A DNA stretch of 64,000 nucleotides from an uncultured Acidimicrobiaceae bacterium (GTDB lineage: Bacteria > Actinomycetota > Acidimicrobiia > Acidimicrobiales > SZUA-35), in assembly GCA_947259095.1 (NCBI GenBank), contig CAMYLA010000003.1:62001-126000 (forward strand). The letters are read 5' to 3'. This document shows, in pieces, positions 16,741 to 25,294 of the stretch (position 1 is its first letter; the number at the start of each line of letters is the position of its first letter). A program made the translations under genes and the position numbers. Under the pieces are notes generated by a model. The model was given only the letters and a program-made list of their open reading frames with translations. It was not told the origin of the DNA and did not search any database.

Positions 16741-17907
16741 TCATGTGCCTGCGCTCCCCTTGGTGGAGGTGACGGCGACCCGCCATTCGCCGGCCAGATC
16801 CGTGGCCTCATCATAGGTAATGGCCCACGGCCACGTCTGGTCAGGAGTCCTCACGCAGCTGATCACCACCACCAGGCCGAAGGTGCGGCGGGCCCTGGCC
16901 ACGACCGGCTCGACCGATTCATGGAGTGAGCCGGTGACCACGACCAGCGTGCCGCCGCGGCTGATCCGGTTCAGCTCCTCCATACTTCGAATCAACGATG
17001 CACTCTGGGTGGTGTCGATCAGGGCCAACTGCTCGTCGACCGCATCGAGCTCCGATCTGGTCCGGAGGTCGCTCACCGCCGGACCGGCGGTGGTGAGGAA
17101 TCGCAGTGCGTCGCCGCCCCGGAAACCGCTGTGGAGGGCGCTGAGGGCAGCGGACACCGCTCGCTCGAAGCCCTCCTCGTCGTAGCCCTCGGCCCGCCGA
17201 TCGAGGAGCACCGTGACCCGGCCGGTCTTCGGCCGCTCCTCCTGGCGGACCACGAGGTCGTCGAGATGGGCCGAGGCCCGCCAGTTGACCCGCTTCAGCT
17301 CGTCGCCGACCACATAGGGCCGGAGAGCGAAGAACTCGTCACCGGAGTTGGCGATGGCCCGGATCGGTTGCTGGTCTGCGGTCGGATCGTGGCCGGCGAT
17401 GGCGATCAGGGGCATCAGATCGATCAGCCGGGGATGGACCATCAGGTTCGTCACCTCGGCGGCCCGGATCCGGCTCCTTGTCAAACCGAGCGGGTCACCG
17501 AGCGACAGATCGAGGGGGCCGATCCGCAACCTCCCCCGCCGATTGGTCGGCAGCCGGTAAGCGATCCTCGCCTCCTTGCCGCTGGCCAGTGGGGCCAGCA
17601 GCACCGATGCCCCTCGCCCTCCCTGGACCTGATCGTGGGCCGACAGGACCGGCGTCCGGCGGCCGGCCCGGTTCCGCAGCGTCAGGTCGATCCTGGCCGG
17701 GGTCCCGGCCCGCAGTCTGGCCGGCGTCGCCACCCGGCTGATCGACAAGTCGAGCCTGGTGCTGGCGGTGTAGATCGCGGCCAGTACCAAAGCGATCAGG
17801 GCCATGGCGGCCAGCAGGTAGAGCTCGAGGATGCCGAGCAGCCTCCCGGCGAACACCAGCCCGATACCGATGACCAGCAGGCCGAGCCCGGCGCGGGTGG
17901 GGCGCAT
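16741..17907 (-). CDS. DUF58 domain protein
   Basis: A 388-residue protein with two N-terminal membrane helices (GLGLLVIGIGLVFAGRLLG and ELYLLAAMALIALVLAAIY). A beta-rich segment follows, then the DUF58 signature FFALRPYVVGDELKRVNWRA ahead of RQEERPKTGRVTVLLDRRA, which begins a von Willebrand A-like fold. It is partnered with an upstream MoxR ATPase (34-bp gap) and a downstream transglutaminase. MoxR/DUF58 pairs are thought to act as chaperone and effector for envelope or metal-enzyme assembly; the client here is unknown. Confidence 0.85.
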   Translation of the reverse strand: MRPTRAGLGLLVIGIGLVFAGRLLGILELYLLAAMALIALVLAAIYTASTRLDLSISRVATPARLRAGTPARIDLTLRNRAGRRTPVLSAHDQVQGGRGASVLLAPLASGKEARIAYRLPTNRRGRLRIGPLDLSLGDPLGLTRSRIRAAEVTNLMVHPRLIDLMPLIAIAGHDPTADQQPIRAIANSGDEFFALRPYVVGDELKRVNWRASAHLDDLVVRQEERPKTGRVTVLLDRRAEGYDEEGFERAVSAALSALHSGFRGGDALRFLTTAGPAVSDLRTRSELDAVDEQLALIDTTQSASLIRSMEELNRISRGGTLVVVTGSLHESVEPVVARARRTFGLVVVISCVRTPDQTWPWAITYDEATDLAGEWRVAVTSTKGSAGT

Positions 17908-17941
17908 CAGGAGCCGGGCCGCCGGGCCCGTTCGTCCACCG

Positions 17942-18925
<984 letters not shown>

Positions 18926-19051
18926 TTCCTGGGTACCTCCGCACATAGGTTTCTTCTGCCGAGGCTATCGGTCATGGGACTGTTCGGTGATTCGGGCGGG
19001 TCGAGTTTGCTGGGGCACTCCAACGTCCGATCGCTGCGGCTACTGTCTCCG

Positions 19052-20002
19052 ATGATGGAACTGGCGCTGGCAATCGACGTCGGTGGGACGAAGCTCGCCG
19101 CCGGGATAGTCGACGGGGACGGGCGTCTGCTGGAGCGGGCCAGCGTGGCTGTCAACGATAGCCCGGTCGGGCCCGGGAAGCCCCACCGGGGCGGGGCGGA
19201 CAGGCCGGACGGGAGCGGCCCCGGTCGGCCCGAGGCCGCCGCCGAAGCGCTGTTGGCCAGGATCACCGGTCTGGTGGCCCGCTACCAGCCATTCGATCGT
19301 TTCAGTTGCTGCGGCATCGGTTGTGCCGGGCCCATGACCCCGGGGGGCGCGCTGGTCTCGCCGCTCAACATCCCGGCGTTCCGATCCTTTCCGCTGGCGG
19401 CGAGGTTGGCGGAGGAGACCGGACTGGTCTGTCGGGTCGAAAACGACGCCAAGGCCCTGGCGTTGGCCGAAGGTTGGGTCGGCGCTGCGGTCGGGGTGGA
19501 GGACTACCTCGCAATGGTGGTGTCGACAGGCATCGGTGGCGGGATCGTGTCGAACGGTCGGCTGTTGCAGGGCGGGACCGGAAACGCCGGTCACATCGGC
19601 CAGATGATCGTCGCCGCCCCCGGGCGGGCCATCCCGTCCCATGTTGCCGGCAGCCTGGAGGCCGAGGCATCGGGGACCGCCATCGCCATCCACAGCGGCC
19701 ATGTGGCAGAGGAGGCCCCGACCGCAGTCGTGGCCGAAGCCGGGACGTTCGTCGGCAGGGCCGCCGGTTCGGTGGCCAATCTGCTCGACCTGAAGCTGGT
19801 GTTGGTGGCCGGGTCTGTGGCCCTCGGGCTTGGGGAGCCGTTCTTCGCCGCGGCACAGGCCGAGATGGACCGTATCTGTGCGCTGGATTTCACCAGCGGT
19901 GCCAGGATCGAGCCGGCGGGATGCGGCGACGAGGGCCCGCTGATCGGCGCCGCCGCCGTGGGGTTCCGGGCCATCGGTCGGGTGGTGGGGCCGGCCGGGT
20001 GA
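19052..20002 (+). CDS. ROK-family protein lacking the zinc motif
   Basis: A 316-residue ROK sugar-kinase homologue. The ATP-binding motif is intact (AIDVGGTKLAAGIVDGDGRL), as are CGIGCAGPM, the catalytic ENDAKALALAEGWVG and STGIGGGIVSNGRLLQG. After the conserved GNAGHIGQM, however, the usual CxCGxxGCxE zinc loop is replaced by VAAPGRAIPSHVAGSLEAEA, without a single cysteine. Some ROK kinases are known without zinc, so it may still be active; glucokinase, fructokinase or NanK-type activity are all possible. The first of two adjacent ATGs (19052) is given. Contrast with the first gene of this family at 587, which keeps the motif. Confidence 0.75.
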   Translation: MMELALAIDVGGTKLAAGIVDGDGRLLERASVAVNDSPVGPGKPHRGGADRPDGSGPGRPEAAAEALLARITGLVARYQPFDRFSCCGIGCAGPMTPGGALVSPLNIPAFRSFPLAARLAEETGLVCRVENDAKALALAEGWVGAAVGVEDYLAMVVSTGIGGGIVSNGRLLQGGTGNAGHIGQMIVAAPGRAIPSHVAGSLEAEASGTAIAIHSGHVAEEAPTAVVAEAGTFVGRAAGSVANLLDLKLVLVAGSVALGLGEPFFAAAQAEMDRICALDFTSGARIEPAGCGDEGPLIGAAAVGFRAIGRVVGPAG

Positions 20003-20044
20003 ACGGCGATCGTGTCGGTACCAGTGGCGCTCGTCGAGGCCGGA

Positions 20045-20383
20045 TCAGCCGGGCCAGGCCTTGCGCCATTCGAGCCAGGTGATCAGATCGTCGACGTCGA
20101 ATGGCGAATCGGGACCGAATCGGCCATCACCGCCGTAGGCCGTTGCCAGGCGGAACCGCAACCATCGGCCATCGGGCAGGGGGAGAAACGGTGGCCGACG
20201 CCACCAGCCGGTCGGCGCCAGCGACAGCCCGGCCCGGAGTGCGGTGGCCCACAGGTCGGGCCGCCGTACCAGCGCCGACGCGATGGCCGCCACCGGCAGG
20301 CCGAGATCGCCGACGGTGCCGGAAACACCTTTGTGGCCGGGCTCCCGGGCCCTCGGTGCGTCGACCGGCGATCCGGCGGTCAC
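20045..20383 (-). CDS. Conserved hypothetical protein
   Basis: A 112-residue protein. Its C-terminal half is aromatic- and arginine-rich (APTGWWRRPPFLPLPDG, RWLRFRLATAYGGDG, DVDDLITWLEWRKAW). I associate this pattern with a small uncharacterised actinobacterial family, recalled rather than checked. No membrane segment or catalytic motif is seen. A GTG at 20383 shares one base with the acyl-CoA dehydrogenase stop (TAGTG), which suggests translational coupling and decides the start over an ATG seven codons upstream. It converges with the ROK gene, leaving 42 bp. Confidence 0.65.
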   Translation of the reverse strand: MTAGSPVDAPRAREPGHKGVSGTVGDLGLPVAAIASALVRRPDLWATALRAGLSLAPTGWWRRPPFLPLPDGRWLRFRLATAYGGDGRFGPDSPFDVDDLITWLEWRKAWPG

Positions 20384-21630
20384 TACTTCGGGACGTCCTT
20401 CCATGGTCCGCCGTCGGCCCGGGGCTCCTTCGGCAGGCCGAGCACCATCTCGCCGATGATGTTGCGTTGGACCTGGCTGGTGCCGGCATAGATCGTGCCG
20501 GCCCTGGCGTTGAGGAAGGTACCGATCCAGCTGCCGGAGTCATTGGGGGCGCCGGGGGAGTCGGTGGCGAACGCACTCGACGGGAACTTGCCCTCGATGT
20601 GCATGCCGTTGGCCCCGAGCAGGTCGACCGACAGTTCGGTGACCTGCTTGTGGTACTCGGACCAGTAGAGCTTGAAGATCGAGGCGTCGGGGCCGGGGTG
20701 CTCACCGGACAGGAACTTCGTGAGGGTCCGCATACCCAGGTAGCGCATGATCTCGACCTTGGAGTGACACCACACCAGGCGCTGCCTGACCAGCGGATCA
20801 TCGGTGCGGCCCAGCTCCTTGGCCAGTGCGGTCAAGCGATCGAGCTCGCCCCGGAACGCCACCGGTGTTGTGGCCGCTGCTTCGCCCCGCTCATAGCCCA
20901 GCAGCGTCATGGCGACGGCCCAGCCGCCGTTGACCTCGCCGATCACGTTCTCCTTCGGCGTCCTGGCTTCGGTGAAGAACACCTCGTTGAACTCCGACTC
21001 GCCGCTGATCATCTTGATCGGGCGGACCTCGACACCCTCCTGGTCCATCGGACACAGCAGGAAGGTGATGCCTCGATGCTTGGCCACCTCGGGCTCTGTC
21101 CGGGTCAGGACGAAGATCCAGTTGGCAAGGTGACCGGCCGAGGTCCAGATCTTCTGGCCGTTGATGATCCATTCGTCGCCGTCGAGGCTGGCCCGGCAGC
21201 CCAGGTTGCCGAGATCCGAACCGGCGTTTGGTTCGGAATAGCCCTGGCACCAGATGTCCTCGCCGGAGATGATCCGGGGCAGGAAGTGTTTCTTCTGCTC
21301 CTCGGTGCCCCAGTGGATGATGGTGTTGCCGACCATCTGGATGCTGAAGGCATCGTTGCTGCCTCCGGTGGGGACACCGGCCTTCTGGAACTCCTCGGCC
21401 ATGATGACCGACTCCAGGGCGCTGAGGCCCGCACCACCGTATTCGGTCGGCCAGGTGGCGGCCAGCAGCGTGTTGTCACGGAGAATGTTCCGCCATTCCC
21501 GGGTGAAGGCCATGGCGGACGCCGAATCGAGAGCGCCGAGGCCGGTCCAGTCGTTGGGAAGATGTTCGGCCAGGAAGGCCTGGATCTTCTCCCGGAAGGC
21601 GTTTGCCTCAGCGGTATAGGTCGGTTGCAC
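20383..21630 (-). CDS. Acyl-CoA dehydrogenase
   Basis: FAD-dependent acyl-CoA dehydrogenase of 415 residues, acting in fatty-acid, steroid or branched-chain degradation. Seen: WPTEYGGAGLSALE, the FAD-binding GYSEPNAGSDLGNLGC and INGQKIWTSAGHLANW, DQEGVEVRPIKMISG, and the C-terminal GTIYAGTSQVQRNIIGE. The position of the catalytic base and the substrate class cannot be fixed; the sequence resembles the FadE-type enzymes common in actinobacteria. A GTG start at 21630 has GAGGA seven nt upstream. The next gene downstream overlaps its stop by one base. Confidence 0.88.
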   Translation of the reverse strand: MQPTYTAEANAFREKIQAFLAEHLPNDWTGLGALDSASAMAFTREWRNILRDNTLLAATWPTEYGGAGLSALESVIMAEEFQKAGVPTGGSNDAFSIQMVGNTIIHWGTEEQKKHFLPRIISGEDIWCQGYSEPNAGSDLGNLGCRASLDGDEWIINGQKIWTSAGHLANWIFVLTRTEPEVAKHRGITFLLCPMDQEGVEVRPIKMISGESEFNEVFFTEARTPKENVIGEVNGGWAVAMTLLGYERGEAAATTPVAFRGELDRLTALAKELGRTDDPLVRQRLVWCHSKVEIMRYLGMRTLTKFLSGEHPGPDASIFKLYWSEYHKQVTELSVDLLGANGMHIEGKFPSSAFATDSPGAPNDSGSWIGTFLNARAGTIYAGTSQVQRNIIGEMVLGLPKEPRADGGPWKDVPK

Positions 21631-21795
21631 GGCTCGTCCTCGATCGGGGGTTGCGGGGGATCTACCTCGGTCAACCGTAGACCAGCGGCGGTGCTCCGGC
21701 GAACCCCGACGGACCCCGAGAACGTCGGCCGACACGGCGATCGAGGTCGGCGCCGGCCGCTTCGGCCGCCGCCGTCGCCCCGGGCGCTCCGACCG

Positions 21796-22296
21796 TCAGG
21801 CCGCGTGCTGCTCGAGGTAGGGGGTCCAGGCGTCTGGCACCGTCCCGGCCGCCACCTTCACCCAGACGTACTGCGTCGGTGCGGCAGGGCGGCTGCGGAG
21901 CCGGAGTGCGCAGTCCTTGAGAAGCCGATCGCTCTTGTAGGTGTTGCATCGGCGGCAGCAGGCAACCACATTGTCCCAGATGTGTTCGCCGCCACGGGAA
22001 CGGGGCAGCACATGATCGATGCTCTCGGCGGTCTTGCCACAGTACTGGCATTTCCCCTGGTCCCGGGCGAAGACCGCCCGCCGGCTGAGCGGTGCGGTCC
22101 GCTTGTAGGGGACCTTGACGAAGTACCGCAGTCTGACGACCGACGGAACCGCAACCTCCAGCCGCGATGAGACGAGCTTGGAGCCGGTCTCGGCCAGCAC
22201 ATCGACCTTCTCCGCCAGGGCGAGGATCACCGCCCGTCGACCGGACACCACCCCGATTGGCTCATAGGTGGCATTCAACACAAGAGCCCGTGACAT
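21796..22296 (-). CDS. HNH endonuclease family protein
   Basis: A 166-residue protein. The N-terminal part (SRALVLNATYEPIGVVSGRR) is typical of a family of stand-alone HNH proteins widespread in actinobacteria. The HNH core is complete: CQYCGKTAESIDHVLPRSRG, then NVVACCRRCNTYKSD with both CxxC zinc pairs and His in IDHVLP. The biological role of these chromosomal HNH proteins is not established. An ATG six codons upstream is also possible; I used the start that matches the family's MSRALVL beginning. Confidence 0.85.
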   Translation of the reverse strand: MSRALVLNATYEPIGVVSGRRAVILALAEKVDVLAETGSKLVSSRLEVAVPSVVRLRYFVKVPYKRTAPLSRRAVFARDQGKCQYCGKTAESIDHVLPRSRGGEHIWDNVVACCRRCNTYKSDRLLKDCALRLRSRPAAPTQYVWVKVAAGTVPDAWTPYLEQHAA

Positions 22297-22424
22297 TGGG
22301 CCAATGTAGTGCATGGGGGCCGATCGATGAGAAGCCGTTTCCTCCGATGGCGGACCCGGTCTCGGTCGGCCCGTTCCCCCGGGCCATGGCGCCGGCCACG
22401 GCGGTCCCGGGCGTTGCACCTGGT

Positions 22425-23210
22425 TCAGGCCGGGGGCAGCGTTGCGACGAATCGCTCGGCAAGGGTCGCAGGGTCCGGTCGGGCGACACCGGGGGGAAAG
22501 CCCGCAGCCACCTGTGCGGGGTCGAAGGCGGCCGGGTTGCGGTAGCGGACCGGGTCGAGGGCGGCCATGCGGTCGGGGTTGACGTAGCGGGCCAGCCGTT
22601 CCGCCGGCCAGTCCCCGAGCACCAGGGTCTGGATCCGCAGCCAGGTCCTGGTTCGCCGCTGGGACAGGCCAACGACCTTCGATCCGCCCACCGATACCTC
22701 GCCGTGGCCCAGGTCGGCGAAACACCACACCGATCCCGGTCTCGAGGCCCGGCCCGACGCTGTCGCCGGGGCTGATCGGCGATGCACGATCGGCCCTGGT
22801 CGAGCGGCAACCGGCGGCCGCTGATCGGCCTCGGCGCCGCTGCCGGCGGCGGGCCGATCTGCGTCGAGCAGGGGTGTGAGGGTGGACGCCCAGTGCTCTC
22901 CGACCCAGTGGAAGGCCCTACCGACGTCGTGGTGCCAGTGTCGGGAACTTTGGGGGACGATGAGGTCGATCCAGCAGTCGGTGGCGGGATCGAGGTAGAC
23001 GAGGCCGCCACCGGAGCGACGTCGGCACACCTCGACCCCGTCGGCCTGCGCCCGCACATCGTCGACGAGCGCGTCGGGCTGGGTGCTGCCGAGCACCAGT
23101 GCCGGTCCGCCCAGCCGTCGGATCCAGATCTGGGCCGAGGTATCGGCCGGCGGGACGAGCCGGTGGAAGGTGTCGGCCGGTCCCTCGGTGATCGACACCT
23201 GCCACGACAT
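22425..23210 (-). CDS. Lipoate-protein ligase A-like protein
   Basis: A 261-residue member of the biotin/lipoate ligase superfamily. It carries VEVCRRRSGGGLVYLDP, matching the RRxSGGG substrate-binding motif of LplA, and GGSKVVGLSQRRTR, which resembles the lysine-containing KIxGxAQRR motif. Between them lies a 40-residue Pro/Ala/Arg-rich insert (around residues 125-165), so two halves of the domain are separated by a flexible linker. Lipoylation, or a related octanoyl or biotin transfer, is likely but the substrate is not shown. It is divergent from mraZ. A periodic CCCAC array lies 84 bp upstream of its start. Confidence 0.7.
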   Translation of the reverse strand: MSWQVSITEGPADTFHRLVPPADTSAQIWIRRLGGPALVLGSTQPDALVDDVRAQADGVEVCRRRSGGGLVYLDPATDCWIDLIVPQSSRHWHHDVGRAFHWVGEHWASTLTPLLDADRPAAGSGAEADQRPPVAARPGPIVHRRSAPATASGRASRPGSVWCFADLGHGEVSVGGSKVVGLSQRRTRTWLRIQTLVLGDWPAERLARYVNPDRMAALDPVRYRNPAAFDPAQVAAGFPPGVARPDPATLAERFVATLPPA

Positions 23211-23293
23211 GGGTTTTGCTGCTCCGTTTCCGCCGGTCGGCCGGCTCCCTGCAACCGGTCTAGCGTCCGGACGGCCAAAATCTGCCGATCCGC

Positions 23294-23328
23294 CCCACCG
23301 CCCCCCACCACGCCCCACCACCACCCAG
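23294..23328 (-). promoter_or_regulatory. Candidate MraZ-binding array facing the lplA-like gene
   Basis: On the minus strand GTGGG occurs at 23318-23314, 23308-23304 and 23298-23294, preceded by CTGGG at 23328-23324. The spacing is exactly 10 bp throughout, i.e. (TGGG-N6) four times. The known E. coli MraZ site is three TGGG-N5 type repeats with 10-bp period. Low-complexity G-rich sequence is an alternative explanation. Confidence 0.5.
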
Positions 23329-23480
23329 GCTGTGCTCGGTCGATCGTCTGAGGCTCCCAGATGCGGTGATTTCAGGCGGTTATCGCGGTCGCAGGCCCGA
23401 TGACACAGGTGTAATTTCGAACGGTCGTACGCGCAGACAGCGCGTGAAAAACCGCGGATTGTCGCCAAAAGGGTTGCGTG

Positions 23481-23515
23481 GTGGGGCGAAGTGGGTTAAT
23501 TTGTCACGCAGTGGG
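23481..23515 (+). promoter_or_regulatory. mraZ: Candidate MraZ-binding array upstream of mraZ
   Basis: GTGGG occurs at 23481, 23491 and 23511 on the plus strand; the position expected at 23501 is degenerate (TTGTC) and could instead serve as a -35. Ten-bp spacing places the boxes on one face of the helix. It begins ~120 bp before the mraZ start, as expected for MraZ autorepression of the dcw promoter. Confidence 0.55.
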
Positions 23516-23603
23516 GCGATATCCCATAGAACAGCCCTTCAGAACAGCAAGAAGAGAACTCAATCCCAGCAGTCGTCGAGCGAAGGAGAAATGAGGTGAA
23601 ACG

Positions 23604-24029
23604 GTGTTTGTCGGCCAATACGAGCATGCTCTCGACGACAAGGGCCGGGTTGTCCTCCCTTCGCCGTTTCGAGCGTTCGTGGCCGACCGCGGCTACATCA
23701 CCCAACTCGATGGGTGTCTTGGTCTTTGGAGTGCCGACGAGTTTCGAGTCGTCGCTGAGAAGTGGAAGGCGGAATCGGCAGCATCACGCATCTCGATGAG
23801 GGTCTTCCGCAAGCTGATGAACAGCGTGCGGGAGGTGAAACTCGACTCGGCCGGACGGATCACGCTTCCCCGTGAACTGCTCGACCAACTCGGTTTCCAA
23901 TCGCAGGTGGTGGTCAGTGGGCTCTTCGACCGGGTGGAAATCTGGCCGGCAGAGACCTACGAGCGTGACCTCGGCACCGAGGATGCAGCTGAAGAACTGG
24001 CGGAGGCGGTAGCCCGTCTCGGGCTCTGA
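23604..24029 (+). CDS. mraZ: Transcriptional regulator MraZ
   Basis: First gene of the division and cell-wall cluster; a 141-residue DNA-binding protein with two AbrB-like swapped-hairpin domains. The first has MFVGQYEHALDDKGRVVLP (the DxKGR motif) and the second VKLDSAGRITLPRELLDQLG (DxxGR). MraZ forms a ring and represses its own cluster by binding direct repeats upstream. A GTG start is used, 6 nt after an in-frame-independent ATGAGGTGA; no ATG fits the conserved N-terminus. Its final codons and stop lie in one copy of a tandem hairpin repeat (24008-24053). A 253-bp gap follows before rsmH. Confidence 0.95.
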   Translation: MFVGQYEHALDDKGRVVLPSPFRAFVADRGYITQLDGCLGLWSADEFRVVAEKWKAESAASRISMRVFRKLMNSVREVKLDSAGRITLPRELLDQLGFQSQVVVSGLFDRVEIWPAETYERDLGTEDAAEELAEAVARLGL

Positions 24030-24053
24030 TAGGTAGCCCGTCTCGGGCTCTGA
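24008..24053. repeat. Tandem 22-bp hairpin repeat across the mraZ stop codon
   Basis: Two identical 22-bp copies (24008-24029 and 24032-24053), 24 bp apart, both end in TGA; the first TGA is the mraZ stop. Each holds a perfect hairpin, AGCCCG-TCT-CGGGCT (24011-24025, 24035-24049). The second is followed by CTGACAAAAAC. Possible roles are RNA processing, attenuation or transcript stabilisation between mraZ and rsmH. Confidence 0.7.
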
Positions 24054-24282
24054 CAAAAACAACGATCTAACGAATTCCCCACCGGAACAGAAAGGAGCGT
24101 GGGCGAAACCGAATCTGACAAATCGTTCATCGATTACCCCCCGGAATGTGGAGAGGGGTGCTTCTGCCCCACGACTCCGCCCGCTACTCCTCTTAGTGCC
24201 AACCGGGAGATACAACCTGGCGCACGTCGCAGTCCGGGGGGTTATCGATGGCCGATTCGTAGCTTTGACAGCCCGTCGAGCG

Positions 24283-25263
24283 ATGGTTGACTCTCCGCCC
24301 GGCTCGGGACCCGAACCGAGTGCTGATCACTCGACTCCCTCGGGAGCTGCGCCTTCGTTCCAGCATCGACCGGTCATGGTCGACGATGTGGCCGACCTGG
24401 CCACGCCACTGCCGGCCGGCACCTTCCTCGACGCAACCGTCGGTGGTGGGGGCCACGCCGAGGCGGTCCTCGGCGCCAACGACGGCCTCGAGCTGCTCGG
24501 CGTCGATCGGGATCCCAGCGCCCTGGCCGCCACCGCGGCACGACTGGAGCGCTTCGCCGATCGGGTCACACTCCATCGAGGCCGCTTCGACCAACTCCAA
24601 GACGTCGCAGGCGCAGCTGCCCTGAGCGGCTTTCTGTTCGATCTCGGTGTCAGCTCTCCGCAACTGGACCTGGCCGATCGGGGCTTCAGCTTCCGCAATG
24701 ACGGCCCGCTCGACATGCGGATGGATCCCGACGCCCGGTTGACCGCCGACGACATCGTCAACCAGTACGACCAGCGGGAGTTGGCGGAGTTGATTCGACG
24801 CAATTCCGACGAGCGTTTCGCAGCCAGGATCGCAGCCGACATCGTTGCCGCCCGGCCGCTGGCCACGACGGCACAGCTGGCCGAGGTGGTTGTCACCGCC
24901 ATCCCGGCCCCGGCCCGACGCCGAGGTGGCCATCCGGCGAAGCGGACTTTCCAGGCGATCAGGATCGAAGTCAACGACGAGCTTCGCATCCTCGGTCCTG
25001 CCTTGGACTACGTGCTCGACGCATTGGTGCCCGGAGGACGGGGCATCGTCATCACCTACCACTCCGGCGAGGACCGGATAACGAAAGATGCCTTCCGTCG
25101 GCGGACCCTGGTTGAACACCCACCGGGACTCCCGGTCGAACAACCGGAACCGGACTACCGGATCGTCAGGCCGATGGCCCGGCGACCGACCGACGAGGAG
25201 GTTGCCAGCAACCCGAGAGCGGCCAGCGCACGGCTCCGCTCCATCGAACGAGTCGCAGCGTGA
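24283..25263 (+). CDS. rsmH: 16S rRNA (cytosine-1402-N4)-methyltransferase
   Basis: S-adenosylmethionine-dependent enzyme that methylates N4 of C1402 in 16S rRNA (formerly MraW). The 326-residue protein has FQHRPVMVDDVADL near residue 25, the SAM-binding LDATVGGGGHAEAVLG, LLGVDRDPSAL, FDLGVSSPQLDLADRGFSFR and DMRMD, then AIRIEVNDEL and GGRGIVITYHSGEDR. The ATG at 24283 gives a normal ~25-residue lead; no strong ribosome site is seen and an upstream GTG or TTG cannot be excluded. It follows mraZ by 253 bp, so transcription may be modulated in the gap. Confidence 0.93.
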   Translation: MVDSPPGSGPEPSADHSTPSGAAPSFQHRPVMVDDVADLATPLPAGTFLDATVGGGGHAEAVLGANDGLELLGVDRDPSALAATAARLERFADRVTLHRGRFDQLQDVAGAAALSGFLFDLGVSSPQLDLADRGFSFRNDGPLDMRMDPDARLTADDIVNQYDQRELAELIRRNSDERFAARIAADIVAARPLATTAQLAEVVVTAIPAPARRRGGHPAKRTFQAIRIEVNDELRILGPALDYVLDALVPGGRGIVITYHSGEDRITKDAFRRRTLVEHPPGLPVEQPEPDYRIVRPMARRPTDEEVASNPRAASARLRSIERVAA

Positions 25264-25294
25264 GCCGCCGACCGGAAGCCAGCAGGAGCGCAAC

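Larger units (their letters stand above)
23211..23603. promoter_or_regulatory. Divergent control region between lplA-like gene and mraZ
   Basis: This 393-bp gap holds no credible gene. It contains two GTGGG arrays listed separately, a candidate -35 (TTGTCA at 23501-23506) inside the mraZ-proximal array, and an A-rich leader with the ribosome site AAGGAGAA about 14 nt before the mraZ GTG. AT-richer stretches (23400-23440) may hold further promoter elements. Confidence 0.6.

Noticed and set aside
23211-23603. Upstream extensions of the lipoate-ligase-like frame through the divergent region
   Set aside because: The frame is open for 86 more codons but these are low-complexity and would cross the GTGGG array; the MSWQVSITEG start at 23210 fits the domain.
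24099-24290. 63-codon open frame between mraZ and rsmH beginning with a GTG after AAAGGAGC
   Set aside because: The ribosome site is only one base from the GTG, composition is Pro/Ser-rich with no family features, and it overlaps the rsmH start out of frame.
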